Shown here: positions 32,887 through 41,815 of the stretch, piece after piece
Numbering within the stretch: position 1 is the first letter of the stretch
Layout of the letters: each line of letters opens with the position of its first letter
DNA from: Tatumella terrea
GTDB taxonomy: Bacteria; Pseudomonadota; Gammaproteobacteria; Enterobacterales; Enterobacteriaceae
Reading direction: 5' to 3'
Assembly: GCF_039523755.1 (NCBI RefSeq)
Contig: NZ_BAAAFX010000010.1
Location: 248,001-312,000 of the forward strand
Length of the DNA stretch: 64,000 nucleotides
Translations under genes and position numbers: made by a program
Notes under the pieces: generated by a model
What the model was told of the DNA's origin: nothing
Database searches by the model: none
The model's input: the letters and a program-made list of their open reading frames with translations, nothing else

Positions 32887-35241
32887 ATGTATAAATTTCT
32901 GACTCAGGGTAAGTTTAAACCCGCATTATTCAAATTTACCGCGGTGGCACTGTCCGTTCATTCGGCCTGTACCTTTGCCGCAAACACAGCAACGACTGAC
33001 GCAGAGGCCGGGAGTTCTGAACAGCAGCTTACCGTTACGGCCACCCCGTTGCCGCTGCGCGCAGATAACCGGAAAACGATCACGGCTGATCAGATGCAAA
33101 AGCAGGGCGCAACAGACTTTGGTACGCTGATGCGTTATCAGACGCTGGTCAGTGCGACCGGAGCCAGCGGCGGTTCCGGTAACGGGAAAAGTGGTTTTGA
33201 CCGTGGTGGATACACCGGTTACAACATCCGCGGCCTGGAAAGCAACCGTGTCGGCATTGATGTGGATGGGGTTGAACTCCCGTCTGCCACGGGGCGTGGC
33301 TACGTCGGACGTACCGGAGTGAACACCTTCGGTATTGGCCGCGATTATATTGACCCGTACCTGTTTGGTTTAATGAGTATTGATGCGGGAGCCACCGCAG
33401 TATCGCAGCCGAACACCTCTATCGGCGGCATGGTCTCCTTCCGTACCAAATCTCCGGACGATTACCTTAACCCGGAAAAATCGACCTATTTCGGTTACCA
33501 GTCGGATTACGATTCCTCTGACCGGGGCTGGCACAACGGGATCACCGCCGCGGCCGGTGGTGAAGAACTGCGCGGGATCTTTGTCTACAGTCGTCGCGAC
33601 GGTCAGCAAACCCTTAATAACAGCGGGACCGTCTCCGCCTATCCGGCGAACTGGCATTCCGACGCCTTCCTGACCACCGGTATCTGGCAGCCGAATGATC
33701 AGCATAAGCTGACCGGGACCTTCAGCTATTATGATAAAACTCATCATACGCATTATGACACCTGGGATTCCGCCGGCAAGAATGTGATCGGTACCAGCCA
33801 TCAGTCCGGGGAAACCCGCCGCCTGGGAGTCAATCTGCAGGATGAATATACGCCGTACAATGACTGGATAGATTCCCTGACCACCCGGGTTAACTGGCAA
33901 AAGACCGAAGCGCATGACAATACGCTGGCACCTTATGATACCGGGGTGATTGGCCGTACCTACTCGGACTACAATACCCATTCGCTGGGATTCTCCACCG
34001 AACTGCGTAAAACCCTGGGACGCCATGAGCTGAGCGGAGGAGTGAACGCCGGTCTGGAAAATACCACGCGTCCGTTTGAACAGTCGCCGGCACCGCTGGT
34101 CTACTATTCAGTGATGCAGCCACAGGCTGACAGCCGGAGCACCACCCTCGGTGCCTTCCTGCAGGACAAAATTAACTTTGATCTGCAGGGCCATAATTTC
34201 GCGATCACGCCAGGTGTTCGTGTTGCCTATCAGAAAACTAAACCGCAGAATCTCTCCTCCCTCGCTGACGGCAGTTCCGTGCTGACCACCGGGGATGTGG
34301 ACACCTTATATGGTTCCGGCACCAGTGATACTCAGGTATTACCGTCTCTGACACTGCAATATTCGTTAACCCCGACGCTGCTGACCTATGTTCAGTATAA
34401 ACGCGGGGCGGAATTCCCGAACGCCAGCCAGCTGTACGGCTCCTGGAACCTGGGTTCAAGCTATGCGGGAACCCAGCAGTATGCGCTGATCGGTAATCCG
34501 TCGCTGAAAACAGAAACCAGTAATAACTTCGAGTGGGGCCTGACCGGGCAGCTGAATCCGGGGATCACGCTCAGCGGGTCGGTCTTCTATAACCAGTACG
34601 ATAACTTCATTGCGTACACCCGTTATACCCGTAGCGGATCGCCGGCGGCGTTTACCAATGTACCGTCAAATATCTATACGATCTATCAGGCAGAAAACCG
34701 CGATAAAGCCTTTATTTATGGCGGAGATATCAGTGCGAAATTCCATATTGGTCACTGGCTGGAGTCGGCGGAAGGGCTGAGCACCACCCTGGCGCTGGGC
34801 TATGCTAAAGGCGAGTCTAAGTCTTCTCTCACCGGAGACAGCTACACCGATCTTGACGGTGTGCCACCCATGAAAGCCGTGGTCGGTGTCGCCTGGGATG
34901 CACCATCAGGCGTCTGGGGCAGTGCCGTAACGGCGACCTTTGTGAAAGGGAAGCAGGCCAGCGAGACTACGCGTGATACCACCACTACCGGCACGGTGAC
35001 CAGTAAAGAGAGCCCGTATCTGCGCATTCCGGGTTATGGTCTGGTGGATGCGACCGCTTACTGGCGCATCACAAAAAATGTCAAACTGAGCGGAGGGATC
35101 TATAACATTACTGATCGTAAATATATTGATTACCTCAGCAGCCGTGATCTGGAAACATCGACCGCACAGGATCGTAATGATGTGGCATTAGCCGTGATGC
35201 CGGGCCGGACGTATCAGTTAGGTCTGAACGTCGATTTCTGA
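32887..35241 (+). CDS. hmuR: TonB-dependent haem/haemoprotein outer-membrane receptor
   Basis: A 784-residue receptor from the ATG at 32887, which begins a good signal peptide cleaved near TFA-AN; upstream in-frame TTG codons with an AGAGGA site at 32817-32822 are alternatives. An N-terminal TonB-box-like QQLTVTATPL and a plug domain (YTGYNIRGLESNRVGIDVDG, PNTSIGGMVSF) precede a beta-barrel ending in an aromatic residue (LNVDF). A haem-receptor-like region with RGAEFPNASQLYG and NPSLKTETSNNFEWG is visible. It brings haem into the periplasm with TonB energy. A Fur box is upstream and hmuSTUV follow. It is longer than typical HmuR. Confidence 0.85.
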   Translation: MYKFLTQGKFKPALFKFTAVALSVHSACTFAANTATTDAEAGSSEQQLTVTATPLPLRADNRKTITADQMQKQGATDFGTLMRYQTLVSATGASGGSGNGKSGFDRGGYTGYNIRGLESNRVGIDVDGVELPSATGRGYVGRTGVNTFGIGRDYIDPYLFGLMSIDAGATAVSQPNTSIGGMVSFRTKSPDDYLNPEKSTYFGYQSDYDSSDRGWHNGITAAAGGEELRGIFVYSRRDGQQTLNNSGTVSAYPANWHSDAFLTTGIWQPNDQHKLTGTFSYYDKTHHTHYDTWDSAGKNVIGTSHQSGETRRLGVNLQDEYTPYNDWIDSLTTRVNWQKTEAHDNTLAPYDTGVIGRTYSDYNTHSLGFSTELRKTLGRHELSGGVNAGLENTTRPFEQSPAPLVYYSVMQPQADSRSTTLGAFLQDKINFDLQGHNFAITPGVRVAYQKTKPQNLSSLADGSSVLTTGDVDTLYGSGTSDTQVLPSLTLQYSLTPTLLTYVQYKRGAEFPNASQLYGSWNLGSSYAGTQQYALIGNPSLKTETSNNFEWGLTGQLNPGITLSGSVFYNQYDNFIAYTRYTRSGSPAAFTNVPSNIYTIYQAENRDKAFIYGGDISAKFHIGHWLESAEGLSTTLALGYAKGESKSSLTGDSYTDLDGVPPMKAVVGVAWDAPSGVWGSAVTATFVKGKQASETTRDTTTTGTVTSKESPYLRIPGYGLVDATAYWRITKNVKLSGGIYNITDRKYIDYLSSRDLETSTAQDRNDVALAVMPGRTYQLGLNVDF

Positions 35242-35254
35242 TGATCCATTATCC

Positions 35255-35274
35255 GCCCTGCCATACGGCAGGGC
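35255..35274 (+). terminator. Hairpin between hmuR and hmuS
   Basis: Perfect 8-bp stem GCCCTGCC/GGCAGGGC with an ATAC loop, without a T-run. It probably lowers or stabilises downstream mRNA rather than ending transcription, allowing more receptor than cytoplasmic components. Confidence 0.5.
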
Positions 35275-35302
35275 ACTCAGGGAACAGAGAGCAGGAGAAG
35301 TT

Positions 35303-36328
35303 ATGATGACGACTTATCAGCATTATGTGCAGTTAAAAGCCGAACATCCTGGCAGTTATGCCCGGGATCTGGCAAAAATGATGGGGATCAGTGAAGCTGA
35401 GCTGATCCAGGCCCGGGCAGACGAAGCGCAACCCCTGCGGGCAGATTTTCCGGCGTTACTGGAAGCCCTGCAGAGTGTGGGTGAAATTAAAAGTATTACC
35501 CGCAACGAATATGCGGTCCATGAACAGACCGGCACCTTTGATCATCTGCATATTGGTCCGCATGCCGGGCTGGTATTAAATCCGCGCCACCTGGATCTGC
35601 GTTTTTTCCTCGCGCAATGGCACAGTGTTTTCAGTCTGCAGGAGCAGAGCGCCCGCGGCGAACGTCACAGCATTCAGGTCTTTGATCGTCATGGCGAGGC
35701 AGTGATCAAAATCTATGCCACCGGGCACACCGATCAGGCGGCCTGGCAGCAACTGATCACCGCTTTCCGTCAGCCGGAACCTGCGATGCTCTCTGTGAGC
35801 CAGGCACCGGCCCCCGCGTACGCGGAACAGATTGATGCACCTCTGATAGAGCAGGAGTGGCGGGAAATGACAGACGTGCATCAGTTTTTCCGTCTGCTCA
35901 GCCGTCACAATATCAGCCGGCAGCAGGCCTTTGCGGCGGTCAGTGATGATCTGGCCTGTCGGGTCGATGCCGGTGCACTGGCACAGTTACTGACGCTGGC
36001 GCAGGATGCGGGTAATGAGATCATGATCTTTGTCGGTAACCGTGGCTGCACCCAGATCTTTACCGGCCCGGTGGAGAAAGTTGAACCGATGAAGGGCTGG
36101 CTGAATATCTTTAATCCCCGCTTTACCCTGCATTTACAGGATAAACAGATAGCGGAAAGCTGGATCACCCGCAAACCCACGGTTGACGGACATGTCACCA
36201 GCCTGGAGTTATTTGCCGCAGATGGTACTCAAATTGCCCAGCTCTATGGGCAGCGCAGTGAAGGGCAGCCGGAGCAGACACTCTGGCGTCAGCAAATCGA
36301 ATCACTGAAAGGGAGTGTAATGGCATGA
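35303..36328 (+). CDS. hmuS: Haem-degrading/haem-carrier protein HmuS (HemS family)
   Basis: A 341-residue cytoplasmic protein made of two similar halves (about 1-170 and 175-341), as in HemS/HmuS/ChuS. The first half has the YARDLAKMMGISEAELIQAR helix-turn block; the second has HQFFRLLSRHNISRQQAF. These proteins bind haem after import and help release iron. The ribosome site GCAGGAGAAG precedes tandem ATGs at 35303 and 35306. It overlaps hmuT as ATGA. Confidence 0.93.
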   Translation: MMTTYQHYVQLKAEHPGSYARDLAKMMGISEAELIQARADEAQPLRADFPALLEALQSVGEIKSITRNEYAVHEQTGTFDHLHIGPHAGLVLNPRHLDLRFFLAQWHSVFSLQEQSARGERHSIQVFDRHGEAVIKIYATGHTDQAAWQQLITAFRQPEPAMLSVSQAPAPAYAEQIDAPLIEQEWREMTDVHQFFRLLSRHNISRQQAFAAVSDDLACRVDAGALAQLLTLAQDAGNEIMIFVGNRGCTQIFTGPVEKVEPMKGWLNIFNPRFTLHLQDKQIAESWITRKPTVDGHVTSLELFAADGTQIAQLYGQRSEGQPEQTLWRQQIESLKGSVMA

Positions 36329-37146
36329 GATTTTTTGGCCTGATGCTTTGTCTGCTGGCATTACCGGTTTTCGCCAGTCCGCGGGTGGTCTCCATTGGCG
36401 GAGATGTCACCGAAATCGTCTATGCTCTGGGCGCCGGTGACCAGCTGGCGGGCCGTGACAGTACCAGCACCTTTCCGGCACAGGCCGAAAAACTTCCCGA
36501 TGTCGGCTATATGCGCCAGCTAAATACCGAAGGTATTCTGGCGCTCAAGCCGGAAGTCGTGCTTGCCAATGAGCAGGCGAAACCCTCACAGGTTCTGGAA
36601 CAGTTATCGCAGGTCGGGGTAAAGGTGGTGCATGTCACCGGCGAAAACAGCCTGCCGGCGATTCTGCAAAAAATTACCACCATTGCTGATGCCCTGCATA
36701 AAGAGGAGGCGGCAAAACCCTTATTACGTCAGGTCAGTGAACAGATACAGGCACTGCCGACCCGGCCTCTGCAGATCAGAGCGTTGTATATTATGGCTAA
36801 CAGCGGTATGACCACGCTGGTGGCCGGTAAGGGGACGGCGGCAGATGTGGCGATGCGCAGTGCCGGGCTGAGCAATGTGATGGGCAGCGTCCCTCACTAC
36901 CAGACCCTGTCTGCGGAAGGCGTTATCGCCGCAGCCCCGCAGGTCATTATTATCGACCGTAGCGGTGTGGCAGCCCTGGGGGGGCCGGAAAAATTGTGGC
37001 AGTTACCGGGCCTTTCGATGACGCCGGCGGGTCAGCACCACCGGATGATCACTATCGATCAGATGGCGTTACTGGGCTTTGGCCTGCAGACGCCGAAGGC
37101 TCTCCTTCAGCTGCGTCAGGCGGCAGAAAAGATCGATGCGGAGTAA
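36325..37146 (+). CDS. hmuT: Haem ABC transporter periplasmic binding protein
   Basis: A 273-residue class III periplasmic binding protein with a signal peptide (LMLCLLALPVFA, cleavage after FAS or VFA). Typical HmuT features are RVVSIGGDVTEIVYALGAGDQLAGRDSTS, VGYMRQLNTEGILALKPEVVLA and the C-terminal MALLGFGLQTPKAL. It hands haem to HmuUV. It is translationally coupled to hmuS (ATGA) and overlaps hmuU by 11 nt. Confidence 0.94.
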   Translation: MRFFGLMLCLLALPVFASPRVVSIGGDVTEIVYALGAGDQLAGRDSTSTFPAQAEKLPDVGYMRQLNTEGILALKPEVVLANEQAKPSQVLEQLSQVGVKVVHVTGENSLPAILQKITTIADALHKEEAAKPLLRQVSEQIQALPTRPLQIRALYIMANSGMTTLVAGKGTAADVAMRSAGLSNVMGSVPHYQTLSAEGVIAAAPQVIIIDRSGVAALGGPEKLWQLPGLSMTPAGQHHRMITIDQMALLGFGLQTPKALLQLRQAAEKIDAE

Positions 37147-38134
37147 CCCACAGACGTTGATCTGGCTGCTGGTGATGGGAGGGATCCTGCTGGCGGCCTT
37201 GCTGATTTCCAGTCAGTCCGGGGCGTTGCCTCTGTCGCTGTCCACGTTATGGCATGCGGACCCGGACAGCCTGACGCGGAAAATATGGCTGAATATCCGT
37301 TTACCGCGTGTGTTGCTGGCGGCGCTGGTCGGACTGGCTCTGGCCGTCTCCGGCACCGTAATGCAGGGATTATTTCGTAACCCGCTGGCCGACCCGGGAT
37401 TGCTGGGGATCAGCAGCGGGGCGGGCCTGGCCGTTGCCATTGCCCTGATCATTCCGTTTTCCCTGCCGCCGGCCCTGGCCCTGTGGCTACCGATGGTCGC
37501 GGCATTTACCGGCAGCCTGCTGGTTACCGTGCTGATCTTCCGGCTAAGCCGCTTTACCGTCGGACATCTGTCCCGTTTATTACTGTTTGGTGTGGCCATC
37601 AATGCGGTGTGCGGGGCGATTGTCGGGGTATTGTCATGGATAAGTAATGATCAGCAGTTACGTCAGTTGTCGTTGTGGGGCATGGGGAGTCTGTCCCAGG
37701 CACAGTGGCCGGTGATCCTCGTCTGTGTGTTACTTATTCTGCCCGCCACCTTCGGTACCTTATTCTTTTCACAGCGGCTCAACTTACTGCAACTGGGGGA
37801 AGAAGATGCCCATTATATGGGGGTCAATGTCAGCCGTACGCAGCGGCAGCTGCTGGTACTGAATGCTGTACTGGTGGGCACCGCCGTCTCGGTCAGCGGG
37901 GTGATTGGCTTTATCGGGCTGGTGATCCCTCATGTGATGCGGATGTGCTTCGGCAGTGATCACCGCAGTGTCCTGCCGGCATCGGCCCTGAGCGGAGCTA
38001 TTTTACTGCTGCTGGCCGACACACTGGCCCGCACGGTGGTGGCCCCGGCAGAAATGCCGGTCGGATTACTGACCAGCCTGATCGGCGCACCGTGGTTTTT
38101 CTGGCTGATTATCCGTCGCCAGCGGGGGGAGTGA
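37136..38134 (+). CDS. hmuU: Haem ABC transporter permease (FecCD family)
   Basis: A 332-residue inner-membrane permease of the BtuC/FecCD family with about 10 membrane helices. The start at 37136 is chosen because the longer frame from 37079 adds an arginine-rich out-of-family tail. Typical blocks are RLPRVLLAALVGLALAVSG, GLFRNPLADPGLLGISSGA, and the C-terminal GFIGLVIPHVMRM coupling helix. It works with HmuT and HmuV. It overlaps hmuV by one base (TGATG). Confidence 0.94.
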   Translation: MRSNPQTLIWLLVMGGILLAALLISSQSGALPLSLSTLWHADPDSLTRKIWLNIRLPRVLLAALVGLALAVSGTVMQGLFRNPLADPGLLGISSGAGLAVAIALIIPFSLPPALALWLPMVAAFTGSLLVTVLIFRLSRFTVGHLSRLLLFGVAINAVCGAIVGVLSWISNDQQLRQLSLWGMGSLSQAQWPVILVCVLLILPATFGTLFFSQRLNLLQLGEEDAHYMGVNVSRTQRQLLVLNAVLVGTAVSVSGVIGFIGLVIPHVMRMCFGSDHRSVLPASALSGAILLLLADTLARTVVAPAEMPVGLLTSLIGAPWFFWLIIRRQRGE

Positions 38135-38913
38135 TGGCCGTTAACCTTGAAGCCGATAACCTCGTCCTGAAACGCGGACAAAAAACGCTGTTGTCTGCGG
38201 TTTCGTTACAGTTATCGCCCGGAGAAATGGTCGCTCTGATAGGCCCGAACGGTGCCGGTAAATCCACCTTATTACGGGTACTGAGTGGTTATCTTGCCCC
38301 GGACAGTGGCGAATGCCGCCTGCAGGGGACAGCGCTGAGTGCATGGGAAGGCCGTTTACTGGCACAGCAACGTGCGGTCATGCGTCAGCAAAGCAGCCTG
38401 ACCTTTGCGCTGACCGCAAGGCAGGTCATCTCTCTGGGCAGGGCGGCCTGGCCCCGGGGTCAGCAGGATGAAATTGTGACCGGGGTCGCCGGACTGACCG
38501 GCTGCAGTGACTTGCTGGACCGCAATTATCTGCACTTATCCGGCGGAGAGCAGCAGCGGGTCCAGCTGGCGCGGGTGCTGGCACAACTCTGGTGTGACGG
38601 CGAGCCGCAGGGATTCCTGTTTCTGGATGAACCCACTTCGGCGCTGGATCTTTATCATCAGCAGCATATTCTGAGGTTACTGCACCGGCTGACCCGGCAG
38701 GGGAAACTGATGGTATGCAGTGTGCTGCATGATCTGAATCAGGCATCGCTCTGGGCAGACCGGGTGTTGCTGCTGCATCAGGGGAGCCTGGTCGCACAGG
38801 GCACGCCACAGCAGGTACTGAATGCAGAGATATTACAGCACTGGTACGGGGCGGAACTGAGTGTCCATTCGGCAACGCCTCATCGGCGACCGCAGGTGAT
38901 GCTGTTACCCTGA
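38134..38913 (+). CDS. hmuV: Haem ABC transporter ATPase
   Basis: A 259-residue ABC ATPase with Walker A at 37-45 (GPNGAGKST), signature LSGGEQQR and Walker B FLFLDEPTSALD. The Q-loop region reads VMRQQSSL. It powers HmuU-mediated haem import. The start at 38134 overlaps the hmuU stop. It is the last gene of the hmu operon; a modest hairpin (TCCGGG/CCCGGA) lies at 38928-38947. Confidence 0.94.
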   Translation: MAVNLEADNLVLKRGQKTLLSAVSLQLSPGEMVALIGPNGAGKSTLLRVLSGYLAPDSGECRLQGTALSAWEGRLLAQQRAVMRQQSSLTFALTARQVISLGRAAWPRGQQDEIVTGVAGLTGCSDLLDRNYLHLSGGEQQRVQLARVLAQLWCDGEPQGFLFLDEPTSALDLYHQQHILRLLHRLTRQGKLMVCSVLHDLNQASLWADRVLLLHQGSLVAQGTPQQVLNAEILQHWYGAELSVHSATPHRRPQVMLLP

Positions 38914-39222
38914 TACGGGATGATATGTCCGGGAGACGAACCCCGGATGACTCTGATCCACCGGCGGGATCGGCAGGGAGCGACGGATCCCGGGAGTCAC
39001 GTGCAACGGCCCGACCCTCTGTCAGTAACGCCCGCCTGTTGGATCGATGCTGACGGGCAGGCCGGTGACTGAAAGATGTCCGGCGGTCGCTGGCTGGCGG
39101 ATCGCGATGATCCTTCCGCAGGGATCGTCTTTTGCGGGGCCGATCCCCGCATGGCGGCCGGGAGGGGCGATCTGCCCTACGGCCGTCGATACAGAGGACG
39201 GTCACCACGCCGGGGGCGGTGG
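38914..39222. other. GC-rich spacer after the hmu operon
   Basis: Just over 300 bp with only fortuitous ORFs on both strands. A short hairpin after hmuV is the only structure noted. Confidence 0.5.
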
Positions 39223-39378
39223 TTATTCATCAAAACAGAGTTCAGGGGAAGCCCCCTGATCGTCATATTCCTCAGTGTCCCTGGCCGCAGGGCAGACCGG
39301 ATTCAGTAAATCATCAGAAAGGTAACGCTGACCACTGGCCAGGATCTCTTCAATTTGCATCGCATAAGTTGTCGCCAT
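39223..39378 (-). CDS. Small acidic protein of 51 residues, function unknown
   Basis: An ORF of 51 codons from ATG 39378 to TAA 39223, with GGAG 7 nt upstream. The product starts MATTYAMQIEEILASGQRYL, ends in an acidic tail (EEYDDQ; LCFDE), has two cysteines and no membrane segment. Composition is protein-like, unlike neighbouring ORFs. I do not recognise it; HemP-type small haem proteins have a different sequence. It sits on the minus strand between hmuV and ygjR, starting about 170 bp before the divergent ygjR. Confidence 0.45.
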   Translation of the reverse strand: MATTYAMQIEEILASGQRYLSDDLLNPVCPAARDTEEYDDQGASPELCFDE

Positions 39379-39549
39379 CAGAAAACTCCATGGTTGCTGA
39401 ATAGTGAATCTGCAGGGTCAGCATGGCAACCACAGATGACATTCCTGTGAACCCGTCCGGAAATAATAAAGATTTTACGGTGGCTGCAGGACAGCGCACG
39501 GAGTAATGGCTATGCTGGATCACATCATTCAGTGACAGACGGAGCAGAG

Positions 39550-40539
39550 ATGACCTTAAGACTGGCAGTGGCAGGAACACATTGGATCACCGACAGTTTC
39601 GTGTCTGCGGCACTGGAAAGTGGTCTTTATACGTTGAGTGCGGTCTATTCACGGACCCCGGAACAGGGCGCGGCGTTCGCGGCGCGCTATGGTTCGCCGG
39701 CGGTATTTACGGATTTGCAAACAATGGCAGAGAGCGACCTGGCGGAGGTGGTGTATATTGCCAGCCCGAATTCGCTGCATTGTGAACAGAGCTGCCTGTT
39801 TATGCGCCACGGGAAACACGTGATTTGCGAAAAACCGCTCGCGTCAGATGACGTTCAGGCCGCCAAAATGATCGCCTGTGCGAAGCAGCATCGGGTTGTG
39901 CTGTTTGAAGCGTTTAAAACGGCGACCCTCCCTAACTTCCGGGTGATCCGTGACACCCTGCCGGCGCTGGGAAAACTGCGTAAAGCGCTGCTGCAATATT
40001 GTCAGTACTCCTCGCGGTATCAGCCTTACCTGGCGGGCGAAAATCCGAATACCTTTAACCCGCAGTTTTCGAATGGCTCGGTGATGGACATCGGCTTTTA
40101 TCCGCTGGCCAGCGCCGTGGCGTTGTGGGGCGCCCCCCGGGGCGTCAAAGCTCAGGCGTCGTTACTGGAAAGCGGGGTCGATGCCCACGGAACGGTGATT
40201 CTGGATTACGGCGATTTTGATGTGACTATTCTGCATTCCAAAGTCAGTGATTCGGTACTGAGCAGCGAAATACAGGGAGAAGAAGGCTCGCTGGTGATAA
40301 GCAAACTGTCCACCTGTGAAGGGATCACCTTGCATCCGCGCCAGGGGGCGGTGCAGTCACCCGGTGTGGCTCAGTATGACAACGCGATGCGCAGTGAAGC
40401 TGAACTGTTTGCCCGGCTGGTGGCAGAGCAGCAGATCGATCACCCGGCGCTGGAGGTCAGCCTGATCACGGCCCGGTTGCTGACGGATATTCGCCGGCAG
40501 ACCGGGGTACGTTTCCCTTCCGATGATGCGATGCCCTGA
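39550..40539 (+). CDS. ygjR: Gfo/Idh/MocA-family oxidoreductase YgjR
   Basis: A 329-residue NAD(P)-dependent oxidoreductase. It matches E. coli YgjR over its whole length (TLPNFRVIRDTLP, YCQYSSRYQPYLAGENPNTFNPQFSNGS.MDIGFYPLASA, HSKVSDSVLSSEIQGEEGSLVI, RRQTGVRFP). The catalytic EKP motif is seen in HVICEKPLAS. The substrate is probably a sugar or cyclitol but is not known. ATG 39550 is preferred to 39532 because GGAG lies at a suitable distance and the Rossmann strand follows directly. It appears monocistronic and convergent with cbl. Confidence 0.92.
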   Translation: MTLRLAVAGTHWITDSFVSAALESGLYTLSAVYSRTPEQGAAFAARYGSPAVFTDLQTMAESDLAEVVYIASPNSLHCEQSCLFMRHGKHVICEKPLASDDVQAAKMIACAKQHRVVLFEAFKTATLPNFRVIRDTLPALGKLRKALLQYCQYSSRYQPYLAGENPNTFNPQFSNGSVMDIGFYPLASAVALWGAPRGVKAQASLLESGVDAHGTVILDYGDFDVTILHSKVSDSVLSSEIQGEEGSLVISKLSTCEGITLHPRQGAVQSPGVAQYDNAMRSEAELFARLVAEQQIDHPALEVSLITARLLTDIRRQTGVRFPSDDAMP

Positions 40540-40550
40540 AGCATATCGGG

Positions 40551-41507
40551 TCAGATCTCGAAGTTATAAGGGATGTCCTGGCAGGTGACCGTTTCCCGTG
40601 CATTTGCTTTCAGTTCATCCACCGACAGGTTCGGGTTACACAGCATCATAAATTGCCACAGATAATCCCGTTGCAACTGACCCCGCTTGACTGCCAGCCA
40701 GACGGTGCTGGCAGTAAACAACTGGCGGACGTCCAGCGCAATCACATCGTCTTCCTGCTCAGACACGGCAGTTTCGGCCACAATCCCGATACCCATGCCC
40801 AGTTTGACATAGGTTTTCACCACATCCGAGTCCTGCGCACTGAGCACAATATCAACTTTCAGACCGGCACTTTCAAACGCCTGATCGATCACCGACCGGC
40901 CGGTCATTCCGCTGCGGTAGGTGATTAACGGCCAGGCAGCCAGGTGCTCCAGAGTAATCTCCTGCAGGTCTGCCAGCGGATGTTGTTTAGGGAGCAGGAC
41001 CTTATGGTTCCATCTGAACCAGGGAAACGCCCGCAGAGTATCGCTGTGTGATAAGACTTCAGAGGCGATACCTAAATCTGCGCTGCCGCCACTGACCATA
41101 CTGCGGATCTCTTCAGGTGTGCCCTGATTCAGCACCACGCGGATATTCGGATATAACTCACGGAACAGTTTTATCTTACCCGGCAGCGAATAACGGGCCT
41201 GGGTATGCGTGGTGGCGATGGTCAGTACCCCGTCCTGCTGACCGGTGAAGAGCTCCCCTAATCGTTTCGCTTTTCCTGCATCATCCAGTATGCGTTTCGC
41301 AATGGTCAGCATCTCTTTACCCGGCCCGGTCAGACCCAGCATGCGTTTGCCATGGCGAATAAACAGCTCCACACCCAGCTCTTCTTCCAGCTCGCGGATA
41401 TGGCGACTGATCCCTGACTGAGAGGTGTATAACGTTTTGGCCACTTCGGTCAGGTTGAACTGGCACCGGGAGGCCTCCCTGATAATTCTTAGCTGCTGGA
41501 AGTTCAT
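40551..41507 (-). CDS. cbl: LysR-type sulfur regulator Cbl
   Basis: A 318-residue LysR regulator of the CysB/Cbl pair. The N terminus MNFQQLRIIREASRCQFNLT and blocks TSQSGISRHIRELE, TIATTHTQARYSLP, WPLITYR.G.TGRS and LSAQDSDVVKTYV.LG.GIG match Cbl better than CysB. Cbl activates sulfonate-sulfur genes (ssu, tau) when sulfate is scarce. The ATG at 41507 is preferred to a GTG at 41516 since homologues begin with MNFQQL. It is divergent from a peptide-type ABC importer plus flavin monooxygenase operon, its likely target. The space to that operon's first gene (about 300 bp) should hold CysB/Cbl sites. Confidence 0.93.
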   Translation of the reverse strand: MNFQQLRIIREASRCQFNLTEVAKTLYTSQSGISRHIRELEEELGVELFIRHGKRMLGLTGPGKEMLTIAKRILDDAGKAKRLGELFTGQQDGVLTIATTHTQARYSLPGKIKLFRELYPNIRVVLNQGTPEEIRSMVSGGSADLGIASEVLSHSDTLRAFPWFRWNHKVLLPKQHPLADLQEITLEHLAAWPLITYRSGMTGRSVIDQAFESAGLKVDIVLSAQDSDVVKTYVKLGMGIGIVAETAVSEQEDDVIALDVRQLFTASTVWLAVKRGQLQRDYLWQFMMLCNPNLSVDELKANARETVTCQDIPYNFEI

Positions 41508-41815
41508 GTTATTCACTTTTTTTGCTTAGGGGTGACCTGGCTAAAATAAAAAAAATTGTCCGGCGGGGTAAATAATTAAAACTTCGCATATATTCCTGAA
41601 AGATATATATACGACCCTACAGGTGAAAAAGATTATTCTGCGGTGAAATAAAAGGTAACACCGCCGGTGAAGGCTGAGAAAAAGTGAAAATGTCCGTACC
41701 GGCGCGGTTAGTTCTTTTTCACAAAAGCTATGTCAATTTTGTTATTTCAACTATGAAAACGGTGGCTCTTATTATGAATTTCCGGTTTCAGAACAGAATA
41801 ATAAAGAGGCAGTAC
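41508..41815. promoter_or_regulatory. Divergent cbl / ABC-importer promoter region
   Basis: An AT-rich 308-bp space between cbl and the importer operon. Loose CysB/Cbl consensus prevents naming a site with confidence. In-frame ATGs upstream of 41816 (for example 41684 and 41774) are judged part of the leader because AGAGG directly precedes 41816 and a signal peptide begins there. Confidence 0.5.

Noticed and set aside
41684..41815. Longer N terminus for the family 5 binding protein from the GTG/ATG codons upstream
   Set aside because: It would bury the signal peptide 44 residues inside the protein; AGAGG before 41816 marks the real start.
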